NCBI GenBank assembly: GCA_963723455.1 | Contig: CAVRQM010000001.1 | Coordinates: forward strand, 744,001-808,000 | DNA: 64,000 bases | From: CAVRQM01 sp963723455 | Lineage (GTDB): Bacteria; Pseudomonadota; Alphaproteobacteria; Acetobacterales; Acetobacteraceae | Direction of reading: 5' to 3' | Shown: positions 28,642 through 37,335 of the stretch, one piece after another | Position numbering within the stretch: position 1 is the stretch's first letter | Layout of the letters: each line of letters starts with the position of its first letter | Position numbers and translations under genes: made by a program | Notes under the pieces: generated by a model | Told to the model about the DNA's origin: nothing | The model's input: only the letters and a program-made list of their open reading frames with translations | The model's database searches: none

Positions 28642-28657
28642 GCGGGCCCCAGCCCGC
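28642..28657. terminator. short hairpin between convergent genes
   Basis: GCGGGC (28642-28647), loop CCCA, GCCCGC (28652-28657) in the 17 bp between the stop of the beta-helix-like gene and the gltB stop. It could end transcription from both sides, but it has no T-run. Confidence 0.3.
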
Positions 28658-31600
28658 TACGCCCGCATCGCCTCCGCCGCCTCGTCCAGCGGCGCGGGCA
28701 GATAGCGGGCGTACTCGCGCGGCACCACCTGCCAGAACTGCGGCAGGCTGCGGTCCCAGTCGTGCAGCAACTGGCGCGCGTAGCGGCTGGACGTTTCCGT
28801 GACGTGCCGCTCGACGAGGTTGCGCAGCACCTCCTCCCAGTGTGCGCTGGCGACGCGCTGCCAGCCCAGGGTGTCCGGGTTGACGCGGTGCGCGAACGCG
28901 TCGTCCGGGTCGTAGACGAACGCCATTCCGCCGGTGAAGCCGGCGCCGAAATTGTCGCCGACCGCGCCCAGGATCGCCACCACGCCGCCGGTCATGTATT
29001 CGCAGGCGTTCGAGCCGCAGCCCTCGACCACCGCCGTCGCCCCGGAATTTCGCACCGCGAACCGCTCGCCCGCCTGCCCGGCCGCGAACAGCGCGCCGGC
29101 GGTGGCGCCGTACAGCACCGTGTTGCCGACGATCGTGTTGTGCTGGCTTTGCAACGCCGATGACGGCGCCGGGCGCACCACGATGGTCGCCCCGGACAAG
29201 CCCTTGCCCACGTAGTCGTTGGCGTCGCCGAGCACCTCCAGCTTCAGCCCCTGCACCGCGAAGGCGCCCAGCGACTGCCCGGCATTGCCGCGCAGCCGCA
29301 CGGTGACGTGGCCCGGCTGCAGCCCCGCCATGCCGAACTGACGCACGATGCGGCTGGAGAACCGCGTGCCGACCGCGCGATGCGTGTTGCGGATGGTGTA
29401 TTGCAACTGCATCTTCTCGCCGCGCTCGAACAGGCCTCGCGCATCATGCAGCATTTGCGCATCGAGCGTGTCGGGCACCTCGTTGCGGCCGTCCAGCGTG
29501 CAGTAGCGCGCATACGGACCGGGATCGGCCTGGACCAGCAGCGGATTGAGATCCAGGTCGTCCAACAGCTCCGACCCGCGGCTGACCTGCCGCAGCAGGT
29601 CGGTGCGACCGATCACGTCGGCCAGCCGCCGCACGCCGAGCGAGGCCAGAAGCAGGCGCACCTCCTCGGCGATGAAGCTGAACAGGTTGATGACCTTTTC
29701 GGGGCTGCCGTCGAACTTGCGGCGCAACGCCTCGTCCTGCGTGCAGACGCCGACCGGGCAGGTGTTGCTGTGGCATTGCCGCACCATAATGCAGCCCATC
29801 GCCACCAGCGACGCGGTGCCAATGCCGAACTCCTCCGCGCCCAGCATCGCCGCGATCACCACGTCGCGCCCGGTCTTCAGACCGCCATCGGTGCGCAGTT
29901 TCACCCGATGCCGAAGGCGGTTGAGCATCAGCACCTGATGCGCCTCCGACAGCCCCATCTCCCACGGCAGGCCGGCGTACTTTACCGAGCTTTGCGGGGA
30001 CGCGCCGGTGCCGCCCGAATGGCCGCTGATGAGGATGGCGTCGGCCTTCGCCTTGGCGACGCCGGCGGCGATCGTGCCGATGCCGCTGCGCGCCACCAGC
30101 TTGACGCACACGCTGGCGTCCGGGTTGATCTGCTTCAGGTCATAGATGAGCTGCGCCAGGTCCTCGATCGAATAGATGTCGTGATGCGGCGGCGGGCTGA
30201 TGAGCGTCACCCCGGGGGTGCTGTGCCGGAGCTTTGCGATCAGACCGGTGACCTTGAAGCCGGGCAGCTGGCCGCCCTCGCCCGGCTTGGCGCCCTGCGC
30301 CACCTTGATCTCGATCTCGCGGCAGTTGTTCAGGTACTCAGCCGTGACGCCGAACCGGCCCGACGCGATCTGCTTGATCGCAGAGTTGGCGTTGTCGCCG
30401 TTGGCGCGCGGCTTGGCGCGGGCCGAATCCTCGCCGCCCTCGCCGCTGTCGCTGCGCGCGCCGATCCGGTTCATGGCGATCGACAGCGTCTCGTGCGCCT
30501 CCGGGCTGAGCGCGCCGAGCGAAATGCCGGGCGCCAGCAGCCGCTTGCGGATTTCGGTGATGCTCTCCACCTCGTCCACCGGCACGGGCGACACGTCCTC
30601 GGTGCGGAAATCCAGCAGGTCGCGCAGGGCTACCGGCGGCATCCGGCGGACCGCCTCGCTGTAGCGGCGGAACAGCGAGAAGCTGTCCGACGCCACCGCC
30701 TCCTGCAGCATGTGGATCAGTCCGCCGTCGAACGCATGGGTCTCGCCGCGCCGGCGCAGCTTGTACAGCCCGCCCACCGGCAGCGTCAGCAGGTCGGTGC
30801 TCCAGGCGTTCGCGTGCAGGTCGAGCACCTTGCGCGCGATACCGGCCAGGCCGATGCCGGAGATGCGCGACTGCATCCCGGGGAAGAACTCGGCGACCAG
30901 CGCGCGCGACAGGCCGATCGCCTCGAAATTGAGGCCACCGCGGTATGAGGATATGACGGAGATGCCCATCTTGGACATCACTTTCAGCAGGCCCTTGTCC
31001 ACCGCCTTCTTGTAGCGGCCGACCGCCTCCTTCAGCGACATCGACCCGAACAGGCCTCGGCGCTGCCGGTCGGCGATGCTCTCCTGCGCCAAGTATGCGT
31101 TGACAGTGGTGGCGCCGGCGCCGATCAGCACCGCGAACCCGTGCACATCGACGCAGTCGGAGGTGCGCACGTTCAGGCTGGTGAAGGTTCGCAGCGAGCA
31201 GCGCACCAGATGGGTGTGCACGCCGCCCGCGGCCAGGATCATCGGGATCGCAGCGCGCTGAGGTCCCTGCGCGTCATCGCTCAGGATGACATGCGTGCAG
31301 CCGGCGCGCACGCCCTCCTCGGCCTCGGCGCGGATGCGCTCCAGCGCGGCGCGCAGCCCGCTCTCGCCGGTCGCCACCGGGAAGGTGCAATCGACGACGC
31401 AGGCGCTGGCAGCCATCGTGTCGCGCATCGCCGCGAACTCGGCATTTGACAGCACCGGGCTTTCCAGCTGCAGCAGGTCGAACTGGCTGCTGTCCTCGTC
31501 GAGCACGTTGCCGAGATTGCCCAGCCGGGTCTTGAGCGTCATAACCCGCGTCTCGCGCAGGCTGTCGATCGGCGGGTTCGTCACCTGCGAGAAAGTCTGC

Positions 31601-33180
31601 CGGAAATAGTGCTGCAGGCCGCGGTACTTGTCCGACAGCACGGCGACCGGCGTATCGTCGCCCATGCTGCCGACAGCTTCCTGCGCGTCCTCGACCATCG
31701 GGTGCAGGATCATCTCCAGCTCCTCGACGGTCATGCCGACGGCGAGCTGGCGGCGGCGCAGCGCCTCGCCTTCATACGCGACCGGCTCCGGCGCGTCGGT
31801 CTTAACGATATGATCGATCTGGCGGATGCGCCGCGCCCATTCGCCGAACGGCTGGCGGGCGGCCAGCACGTCCTTCAGCTCCTCGTCGTGATAGAAGCGC
31901 GCGTCGTCCAGATCGACGGCGATGGTCTGGCCGGGGCCGACGCGGCCCTTTTCCAGCACCTCGGCCTCGTCGATCTTGACCATGCCAGCCTCGCTGCCGA
32001 CCACCAGCATGTGGTTCGCGGTCAGCGTGTAGCGCAGCGGGCGCAGGCCGTTGCGGTCCAGTCCCGCGATCACCCAGCGCCCATCGGTCGCGGCGATGGC
32101 AGCGGGACCGTCCCACGGCTCCATCACGGCGTTGCAATACAGGAACATGTCGCGATGCGCAGCCTTCATGGTCGCGTCCTGGCCGATGCTGGCCGGGATC
32201 ATCATCGCCTTGGTCATGGGCGCGTCGCGCCCGGCGCGCACCAGCACCTCGAACACGTTATCCAGCGTCGCGGTATCCGAGCCGCCGCCCTGGATCACCG
32301 GCTTGATGTCGTCCATCCAGGGATCGAGATCCGGGTCGGACAGCCGCGTCTCGTGCGCGCGCATCCAATTGATATTGCCGGTGACGGTGTTGATCTCGCC
32401 GTTATGCGCCAGCATGCGGAACGGCTGTGCCAGGCGCCAAGTCGGGAACGTGTTGGTGGAGTAGCGCTGGTGATAGATCGCGAACCGGCTGACGAAGCGC
32501 GGGTCGCGCAGATCCGGGTAGAACACCGACAGGCTTTCCGCCAGGAACATGCCCTTGTAGATGATCGACCGGCACGACAGCGAACAGAAATACAGCTCGG
32601 TGATGCCGACCGCCAGGGTCTGCTTCTCAATGCGCCGCCGGATCACGTACAGGTCGCGCTCGAACGCCGCCTCGGTCGCGCCGCGGGTGTTGGCGATCAT
32701 GATCTGCTCGATCTCGGGGCGCGTTGCATTGGCCTTCTCGCCGATGCACGACACGTCGATCGGCACCTGCCGCCAGCCGTAGATCTGGTAGCCGAACGCC
32801 AGGATCTCGGATCTCGACAATCTGGCGGCAGCGCTCCTGCGCCAGAGGTCGGTCTTGGGCAGGAACACCTGGCCGACACCGATCGCACCGGGTTTCGCCG
32901 CCTGCCCGCCGCGCGCGATGGCGTCGGCGAAGAAGTCCTGCGGGATTTCGATGTGAATGCCCGCGCCGTCGCCAGTCTTGCCGTCGGCATCCACCGCGCC
33001 GCGATGCCACACCGCGCGCAATGCCTCGATGCCGGCCTCCACGATGTCGCGCCGGCGCTTGCCGTCGAGTGCGGCGACCAGGCCGACGCCGCAGGCATCG
33101 TGTTCCTGCGACGGGTCATAGGTGTGGCCCAGGCGCCCGGCGTTCTCCTGCCAACCGGCGACGAAATCCTCGTGCTGCAT
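28657..33180 (-). CDS. gltB: glutamate synthase (NADPH) large subunit, with compensated indels
   Basis: 1507 residues. Transfers the amide of glutamine to 2-oxoglutarate. The type-2 glutaminase domain has its nucleophile at Cys30 (EHDACGVGLVAALDG) after a 29-residue propeptide. The FMN domain and the 3Fe-4S ligands CHSNTCPVGVC lie centrally to C-terminally, and the GXGXG domain (GNTVLYGATAGALF) ends the protein. Start ATG 33180, 5 nt after gltD. Between about 32812 and 32846 eleven residues (WRRSAAARLSR) are out of frame; the neighbouring frame encodes the expected AQERCRQIVE. One missing G near 32845 and one extra base near 32812 explain it. Otherwise it is intact. Confidence 0.95.
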   Translation of the reverse strand: MQHEDFVAGWQENAGRLGHTYDPSQEHDACGVGLVAALDGKRRRDIVEAGIEALRAVWHRGAVDADGKTGDGAGIHIEIPQDFFADAIARGGQAAKPGAIGVGQVFLPKTDLWRRSAAARLSRSEILAFGYQIYGWRQVPIDVSCIGEKANATRPEIEQIMIANTRGATEAAFERDLYVIRRRIEKQTLAVGITELYFCSLSCRSIIYKGMFLAESLSVFYPDLRDPRFVSRFAIYHQRYSTNTFPTWRLAQPFRMLAHNGEINTVTGNINWMRAHETRLSDPDLDPWMDDIKPVIQGGGSDTATLDNVFEVLVRAGRDAPMTKAMMIPASIGQDATMKAAHRDMFLYCNAVMEPWDGPAAIAATDGRWVIAGLDRNGLRPLRYTLTANHMLVVGSEAGMVKIDEAEVLEKGRVGPGQTIAVDLDDARFYHDEELKDVLAARQPFGEWARRIRQIDHIVKTDAPEPVAYEGEALRRRQLAVGMTVEELEMILHPMVEDAQEAVGSMGDDTPVAVLSDKYRGLQHYFRQTFSQVTNPPIDSLRETRVMTLKTRLGNLGNVLDEDSSQFDLLQLESPVLSNAEFAAMRDTMAASACVVDCTFPVATGESGLRAALERIRAEAEEGVRAGCTHVILSDDAQGPQRAAIPMILAAGGVHTHLVRCSLRTFTSLNVRTSDCVDVHGFAVLIGAGATTVNAYLAQESIADRQRRGLFGSMSLKEAVGRYKKAVDKGLLKVMSKMGISVISSYRGGLNFEAIGLSRALVAEFFPGMQSRISGIGLAGIARKVLDLHANAWSTDLLTLPVGGLYKLRRRGETHAFDGGLIHMLQEAVASDSFSLFRRYSEAVRRMPPVALRDLLDFRTEDVSPVPVDEVESITEIRKRLLAPGISLGALSPEAHETLSIAMNRIGARSDSGEGGEDSARAKPRANGDNANSAIKQIASGRFGVTAEYLNNCREIEIKVAQGAKPGEGGQLPGFKVTGLIAKLRHSTPGVTLISPPPHHDIYSIEDLAQLIYDLKQINPDASVCVKLVARSGIGTIAAGVAKAKADAILISGHSGGTGASPQSSVKYAGLPWEMGLSEAHQVLMLNRLRHRVKLRTDGGLKTGRDVVIAAMLGAEEFGIGTASLVAMGCIMVRQCHSNTCPVGVCTQDEALRRKFDGSPEKVINLFSFIAEEVRLLLASLGVRRLADVIGRTDLLRQVSRGSELLDDLDLNPLLVQADPGPYARYCTLDGRNEVPDTLDAQMLHDARGLFERGEKMQLQYTIRNTHRAVGTRFSSRIVRQFGMAGLQPGHVTVRLRGNAGQSLGAFAVQGLKLEVLGDANDYVGKGLSGATIVVRPAPSSALQSQHNTIVGNTVLYGATAGALFAAGQAGERFAVRNSGATAVVEGCGSNACEYMTGGVVAILGAVGDNFGAGFTGGMAFVYDPDDAFAHRVNPDTLGWQRVASAHWEEVLRNLVERHVTETSSRYARQLLHDWDRSLPQFWQVVPREYARYLPAPLDEAAEAMRA

Positions 33181-33185
33181 GTCCG

Positions 33186-34634
33186 TCACTCCGCCGCCAC
33201 GGCCAGCGCCGCGTCGTTCACCGCGTTCTGCTGCATGTAGCTGTGCATCGCCGCGGCCGCGTCGCGGCCGTCGCGGATCGCCCACACCACCAGCGATGCG
33301 CCGCGCACGATGTCGCCGGCGGCGAACACGCCGGGCAGGCTGGTCTCGAAGCTGCGGTGATCCACCTTGACGGTTCCCCAGCGGCTCACCGCCAGCGATG
33401 GCTCGCTGAACGCCGCCGGCAGATCCTCCGGGTCGAAGCCCAGCGCCTTGATGACCAGGCTGGCCGGGACCGGATGCGCGCTGCCCGGCACCTGCTCCAC
33501 CGACTGCCTGCCGGATGCATCCGGCAGGCCGAGCCGCATCCGCACCGCGCGCACCGCGCTCACCGCGTCATCGCCCAGGAACGCCTCGGGCGCCGACAGC
33601 CAGACGAACTCGACGCCTTCCTCCTCGGCGTTGCCGACCTCGCGCAATGAGCCGGGCATGTTGGCGCGGTCGCGGCGATACAGGCAGCGCACCGAGGCGG
33701 CGCCCTGCCGCACCGCGGTCCGCACGCAATCCATCGCGGTGTCGCCGCCGCCGACCACCACCACATCGCGCCCGCGCGCATCAAGCGCGCCGGAATCAAA
33801 ATCCGGCACGGCATCGCCCAGTCCCTGCCTGTTCGACGTCGTCAGATACTCTAGCGCCGGCACTATCCCCGGCAGCCCCGAACCGGGGCCGCCGATGTCG
33901 CGGGGCCGGTACACGCCGGTTGCGATCAGCACGCTGGAATGGCGCGCCCGCAGGTCATGTAGGCTGACGTCGCGGCCGATCTCGCAGCCGAGATGGAAAA
34001 CAATCCCGGCCTCCTCCAGCAGCCTCCAGCGCCGCAGGACAATGTCCTTGTCCAACTTGAAGTTCGGGATGCCGTAGATCATCAGGCCGCCGACGCGGTC
34101 GTGCCGGTCGTAGACATGCACCGCATACCCGAGCCGCCGCAGCTGCTCGGCCGCCGCCAGCCCGCCCGGCCCAGCGCCGATGATACCGACCGAAATCCCG
34201 TTCTCCCGCCGCGGCCGGCCCGGCTTAACCCAGCCGCGCTCCCACGCGGTATCGGTGATGAACCGCTCGACCGCGCCGATGGTGACGCTCTCAAAGCCGC
34301 GCTCGATGACGCAGTTGCCCTCGCACAGCCGGTCCTGCGGGCAGATGCGGCCGCAGATTTCCGGGAAGTTGTTGGTCGCCGAGCTGATCTCGTAGGCTTC
34401 CTCTAGCCGCCCCTCGGCGGTCAGCTTCAGCCAGTCCGGGATGTTGTTCGAAAGCGGGCAATGGATCTGGCAGAACGGCACGCCACACTGGCTGCACCGG
34501 CTGGACTGCTCGGCGGCAGCGGACGGGTCGAAATCGGCGTAGATCTCGGAAAAGTCCGCGCGGCGTTCGGCAGTCGCGCGCTTGTCCGGCGCGTGCTGGG
34601 CGAGGCTGACGAACTGCAGCATGCGCTGGGCCAT
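33186..34634 (-). CDS. gltD: glutamate synthase (NADPH) small subunit
   Basis: 482 residues; supplies electrons from NADPH to GltB through FAD and Fe-S clusters. N-terminal cluster ligands are in CSQCGVPFCQIHCP and CGRICPQDRLCEGNC. The FAD Rossmann motif is GIIGAGPGGLAAAEQL and the NADPH motif VVVVGGGDTAMDC. The C-terminal PGVFAAGDIVRGASLVVWAI closes the FAD site. ATG 34634 is preceded by GGGAGGG, a strong ribosome-binding site. The order gltD-gltB, small subunit first, is transcribed towards lower coordinates. The roughly 170 bp upstream show no convincing promoter. Confidence 0.96.
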   Translation of the reverse strand: MAQRMLQFVSLAQHAPDKRATAERRADFSEIYADFDPSAAAEQSSRCSQCGVPFCQIHCPLSNNIPDWLKLTAEGRLEEAYEISSATNNFPEICGRICPQDRLCEGNCVIERGFESVTIGAVERFITDTAWERGWVKPGRPRRENGISVGIIGAGPGGLAAAEQLRRLGYAVHVYDRHDRVGGLMIYGIPNFKLDKDIVLRRWRLLEEAGIVFHLGCEIGRDVSLHDLRARHSSVLIATGVYRPRDIGGPGSGLPGIVPALEYLTTSNRQGLGDAVPDFDSGALDARGRDVVVVGGGDTAMDCVRTAVRQGAASVRCLYRRDRANMPGSLREVGNAEEEGVEFVWLSAPEAFLGDDAVSAVRAVRMRLGLPDASGRQSVEQVPGSAHPVPASLVIKALGFDPEDLPAAFSEPSLAVSRWGTVKVDHRSFETSLPGVFAAGDIVRGASLVVWAIRDGRDAAAAMHSYMQQNAVNDAALAVAAE

Positions 34635-34802
34635 GCGAACCCTCCCGTGCTTCGGTCGCAGCGACCCTAATATGGCGGAGCCGTCGCGCACGCGAGCGCA
34701 AAAATACGGTGCAGGTCAGACTTGCTGACTTATCTCGCGCCCGAGCCTTCCGATCAATGCCGAACCACAATCACGAGGTCGCTAATAAGGACCGAACCGG
34801 GC

Positions 34803-35753
34803 CTATCCCAGCGCCCGCGCGCGCCGTCCGCCTCCGGGCCGGAACCGTTGCAGATAGGGCGGCACCACCAGTTCGATCGCGGTCGGCGTGACGCCCAGCG
34901 CCGCCAGGCCAGGCATCCCGGGACTGGCGACGTTGTCGCGGGCCAGCAGCTTGAGCTGATCCTGGGTCAGCAGCTTGCCCGGCAGCCTCTCCAGCAGCGA
35001 CGCCTGCAGCCGCACCAGGCTGGGCGGGACCGCCAACAAGCGGCGGTGACGGTCGGTGGTGGCGTTGATCCAGGCCATGATCTCGCGAAACGTCCAGACC
35101 TCCGGCCCGCCCAGTTCATAGGTGCGCCCCGCCGCATCCGGGCGGCCAAGCGCCGCGATCACGGCGTCGGCCACGTCGCCCACGAACACCGGCTGGAACT
35201 TCGTCGCACCCTCGATAACCGGCAGCACCGGCAGCCATTGCGCCATGCCGGCGAAGCGATTGAAGAACTGGTCCTCGGGGCCGAACACGATCGACGGACG
35301 CAGCACGGTTGCCCCCGCGAAGGCGGCCAGCACCGCCTGTTCGCCGAGCGCCTTGGTGCGGGCATACTGGCTGTCGCTGGCCGGATCGGCGCCGATTGCC
35401 GAAATCTGCACCATCGTGCGGACGCCGGCGGCGGCCGCAGCCTGGGCCACGTTGCCGGCGCCCTCGGCCTGGATCCGCTGAAAATCGCCGGCGCGGCGCT
35501 CGGCCAGGATGCCGACCAGGTTGACGACCACATCCGCATCCGCGACCGCACGCGCGACATCGGGCCGGCGGGTGACTGGGGCATAGAGCGGCACGATCTG
35601 CCCGACCGCGCCCATCGGCCGCAGCACCATCGCCTTCTCGGTGTCGCGCCCGGCGGCGCGCACGACATAGCCTTCGGCGGCCAGGCGCTTGACCACATAG
35701 CGGCCGATGAAGCCGGAGCCGCCGAACACGGTGGCCACCCTGCGCGTCGCCAT
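34803..35753 (-). CDS. NDUFA9-like NAD(P)-binding epimerase-fold protein
   Basis: 316-residue atypical short-chain dehydrogenase. The Rossmann motif VFGGSGFIGRYVVKRL is at the N-terminus, with VVNLVGI, ISAIGADPASDSQYARTKALGE and FGPEDQFFNRF following. This matches bacterial relatives of the complex I accessory subunit NDUFA9, common in alphaproteobacteria. The catalytic Tyr-x3-Lys appears as YARTK. ATG 35753 is chosen because GAGGG lies about 6 nt upstream; the in-frame GTG 35759 overlaps that signal. A role in complex I assembly or quinone metabolism is possible. Confidence 0.85.
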   Translation of the reverse strand: MATRRVATVFGGSGFIGRYVVKRLAAEGYVVRAAGRDTEKAMVLRPMGAVGQIVPLYAPVTRRPDVARAVADADVVVNLVGILAERRAGDFQRIQAEGAGNVAQAAAAAGVRTMVQISAIGADPASDSQYARTKALGEQAVLAAFAGATVLRPSIVFGPEDQFFNRFAGMAQWLPVLPVIEGATKFQPVFVGDVADAVIAALGRPDAAGRTYELGGPEVWTFREIMAWINATTDRHRRLLAVPPSLVRLQASLLERLPGKLLTQDQLKLLARDNVASPGMPGLAALGVTPTAIELVVPPYLQRFRPGGGRRARALG

Positions 35754-35844
35754 GAACACCCTCGCTGCTATCGCTCGGCCGCATCGCAGATGCGCGGCCG
35801 GCGGCGGTCGTCAATAGGGGCGCGGGTCCGCCGCGCCAAGCCGA

Positions 35845-36906
35845 TCAGCGCGTCCGGCCGCGCGCCGCCACCGCGGCCGCCTCCACCACCACGCCGCCGC
35901 GCGCCAGGATCACCGCGCCATGCAGGTTGCTGACGACGCAGACATGATTGGGCAGAACGCGCACCACCTCGCCCAGCTCCGGCCGCCGGGCGCAGCCGGA
36001 CAGGTCGAGCATCCCGTGTTCCTCGTTCAGCCGCTCAAGCTTCGCCTCGGGATAGTCGAGCAGCATCCCGTGGCCGTCGCCCAGACCGGTCGGCAGCAGG
36101 TCCGATGACAGCGTCTTCGACCCGGCATCAATCACCGCGCGCTCCGGGGTGGGGCGGCTGACGATGGTGGCCAGCACATGCAGCGCGCATTCGTCCAGCG
36201 ACGCGGCGCCCAGCGCGACCGTGGTGCGGTCGTGATAAATATAGGTGCCGACGCGCAGCTCGGTCAGCCCGGCAATCTCGTGCGCGCGCCACGCCCCCGG
36301 CGTGCCCCCGCCGGAGACGATTGCCGGCGCCAGGTTCTCCGCCGCGAGCGCCGGGGTCGCGGCGGCGACGAACGCCGCCGTCGCGGCGTTGGCCGGATAG
36401 GTCATCAGCCCGTCGAAGCGCAGCCCGTCGCTGTCGCGCACCAGCCGGGCGAGCGCCAGCGCGTCCTCCACCGACACAACTCCGGTGCGCCGGGCGCCGC
36501 TGTCGAACTCGATCAGCACGCCGATGGTCCGCCCGCAGGCTCGCGCCGCCTGCGCCGCGGTGGCCACCGCCAGCGTGCTGTCGGCGGCCACGCGCAGCGA
36601 ACCGACCCGCATTGCCAGCGCCGCCAGCCGCACGGCCTTGGCATCGCCGATCAGCGGGTAGGAGATGAAAATGTCGTCCAGCCCGGCATCGGCCATGACC
36701 TCGGCCTCGCCGAGCTTCTGGCAGGTGATGCCGACCGCACCCAAGGCCATCTGCCGGTGCGCCAGGGCGGGCAGCTTGTGCGTCTTGACGTGCGGCCGCA
36801 GGCGCAGGCCGTGCCGGTCGGCATAGGCCTGCATCTTCGCCAGATTGTGCTCGACCCGGTCCAGGTCGATGACCGGAACCGGGGTATCCAGGGTCTCGAC
36901 GCGCAT
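35845..36906 (-). CDS. D-threonine aldolase/D-serine dehydratase family PLP enzyme
   Basis: 353 residues, fold type III. The PLP lysine is in RPHVKTHK near residue 42 and the barrel contains SGGGTPGAW for the phosphate. The C-terminal metal site is LPNHVCVVSNLHG; the His-x-Cys pair is what zinc-dependent eukaryotic-type D-serine dehydratases use, whereas characterised D-threonine aldolases have His-x-Asp. I therefore lean towards D-serine (or D-threo-3-hydroxyaspartate) dehydration, but not strongly. ATG 36906 begins 2 nt after the ridA stop; such coupling supports an enamine-releasing reaction. Confidence 0.82.
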   Translation of the reverse strand: MRVETLDTPVPVIDLDRVEHNLAKMQAYADRHGLRLRPHVKTHKLPALAHRQMALGAVGITCQKLGEAEVMADAGLDDIFISYPLIGDAKAVRLAALAMRVGSLRVAADSTLAVATAAQAARACGRTIGVLIEFDSGARRTGVVSVEDALALARLVRDSDGLRFDGLMTYPANAATAAFVAAATPALAAENLAPAIVSGGGTPGAWRAHEIAGLTELRVGTYIYHDRTTVALGAASLDECALHVLATIVSRPTPERAVIDAGSKTLSSDLLPTGLGDGHGMLLDYPEAKLERLNEEHGMLDLSGCARRPELGEVVRVLPNHVCVVSNLHGAVILARGGVVVEAAAVAARGRTR

Positions 36907-36908
36907 CG

Positions 36909-37286
36909 TCACGACGTGGGCAGGATCGCGATGCAGTCGATCTCGACCATGATGCCAAGCAGCTGGCAACCGACGGTGGTGCGCGCCGGCGGGCTGTCGG
37001 GGAAGAAGCGCCCATAGACCTCATTGTATTCGGCGAAGCGGGTCAGGTCCGACAGGTATGCGCCGATCCGCACCACGTCGCGCAGCGAAGCGCCGGCGCC
37101 CTCCAGGATTGTCTGCAGGTTGCGCAGGGTCTGCTCGACCTGTGCCGCGAACCCGTCCGGCGCGCGCCCGGTCGCCGGATCCGCCGGTCCCTGGCCGGAG
37201 ACGAACACGAAGCCGCCGGCCACGACGGCGTGCGAATACGGCCCGGCCGGGCGCGCCGCGCCCGCAACCATCAGCGCCTGTCGCAT
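36909..37286 (-). CDS. ridA: RidA family enamine/imine deaminase
   Basis: 125-residue trimeric YjgF/YER057c/UK114 protein. GPYSHAVVAGGFVFVSGQGP near the N-terminus and ARTTVGCQLLGIMVEIDCIA at the C-terminus are family signatures, although the usual Arg of the VEIDxIA region (R105 in Salmonella RidA) is not evident at the same place. RidA hydrolyses 2-aminoacrylate and similar imines released by PLP dehydratases. It lies 49 nt after ilvD and 2 nt before the D-threonine aldolase/D-serine dehydratase-like gene, a fitting context. Confidence 0.88.
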   Translation of the reverse strand: MRQALMVAGAARPAGPYSHAVVAGGFVFVSGQGPADPATGRAPDGFAAQVEQTLRNLQTILEGAGASLRDVVRIGAYLSDLTRFAEYNEVYGRFFPDSPPARTTVGCQLLGIMVEIDCIAILPTS

Positions 37287-37335
37287 GACCCAGACTCCCT
37301 GGCCTGCAGCGTGTCGCGGATATCGCTCGTCGGCG

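Noticed and set aside
34722..35933. Plus-strand open frame of 403 codons
   Set aside because: Opposite the NDUFA9-like gene; biased composition, no motif.
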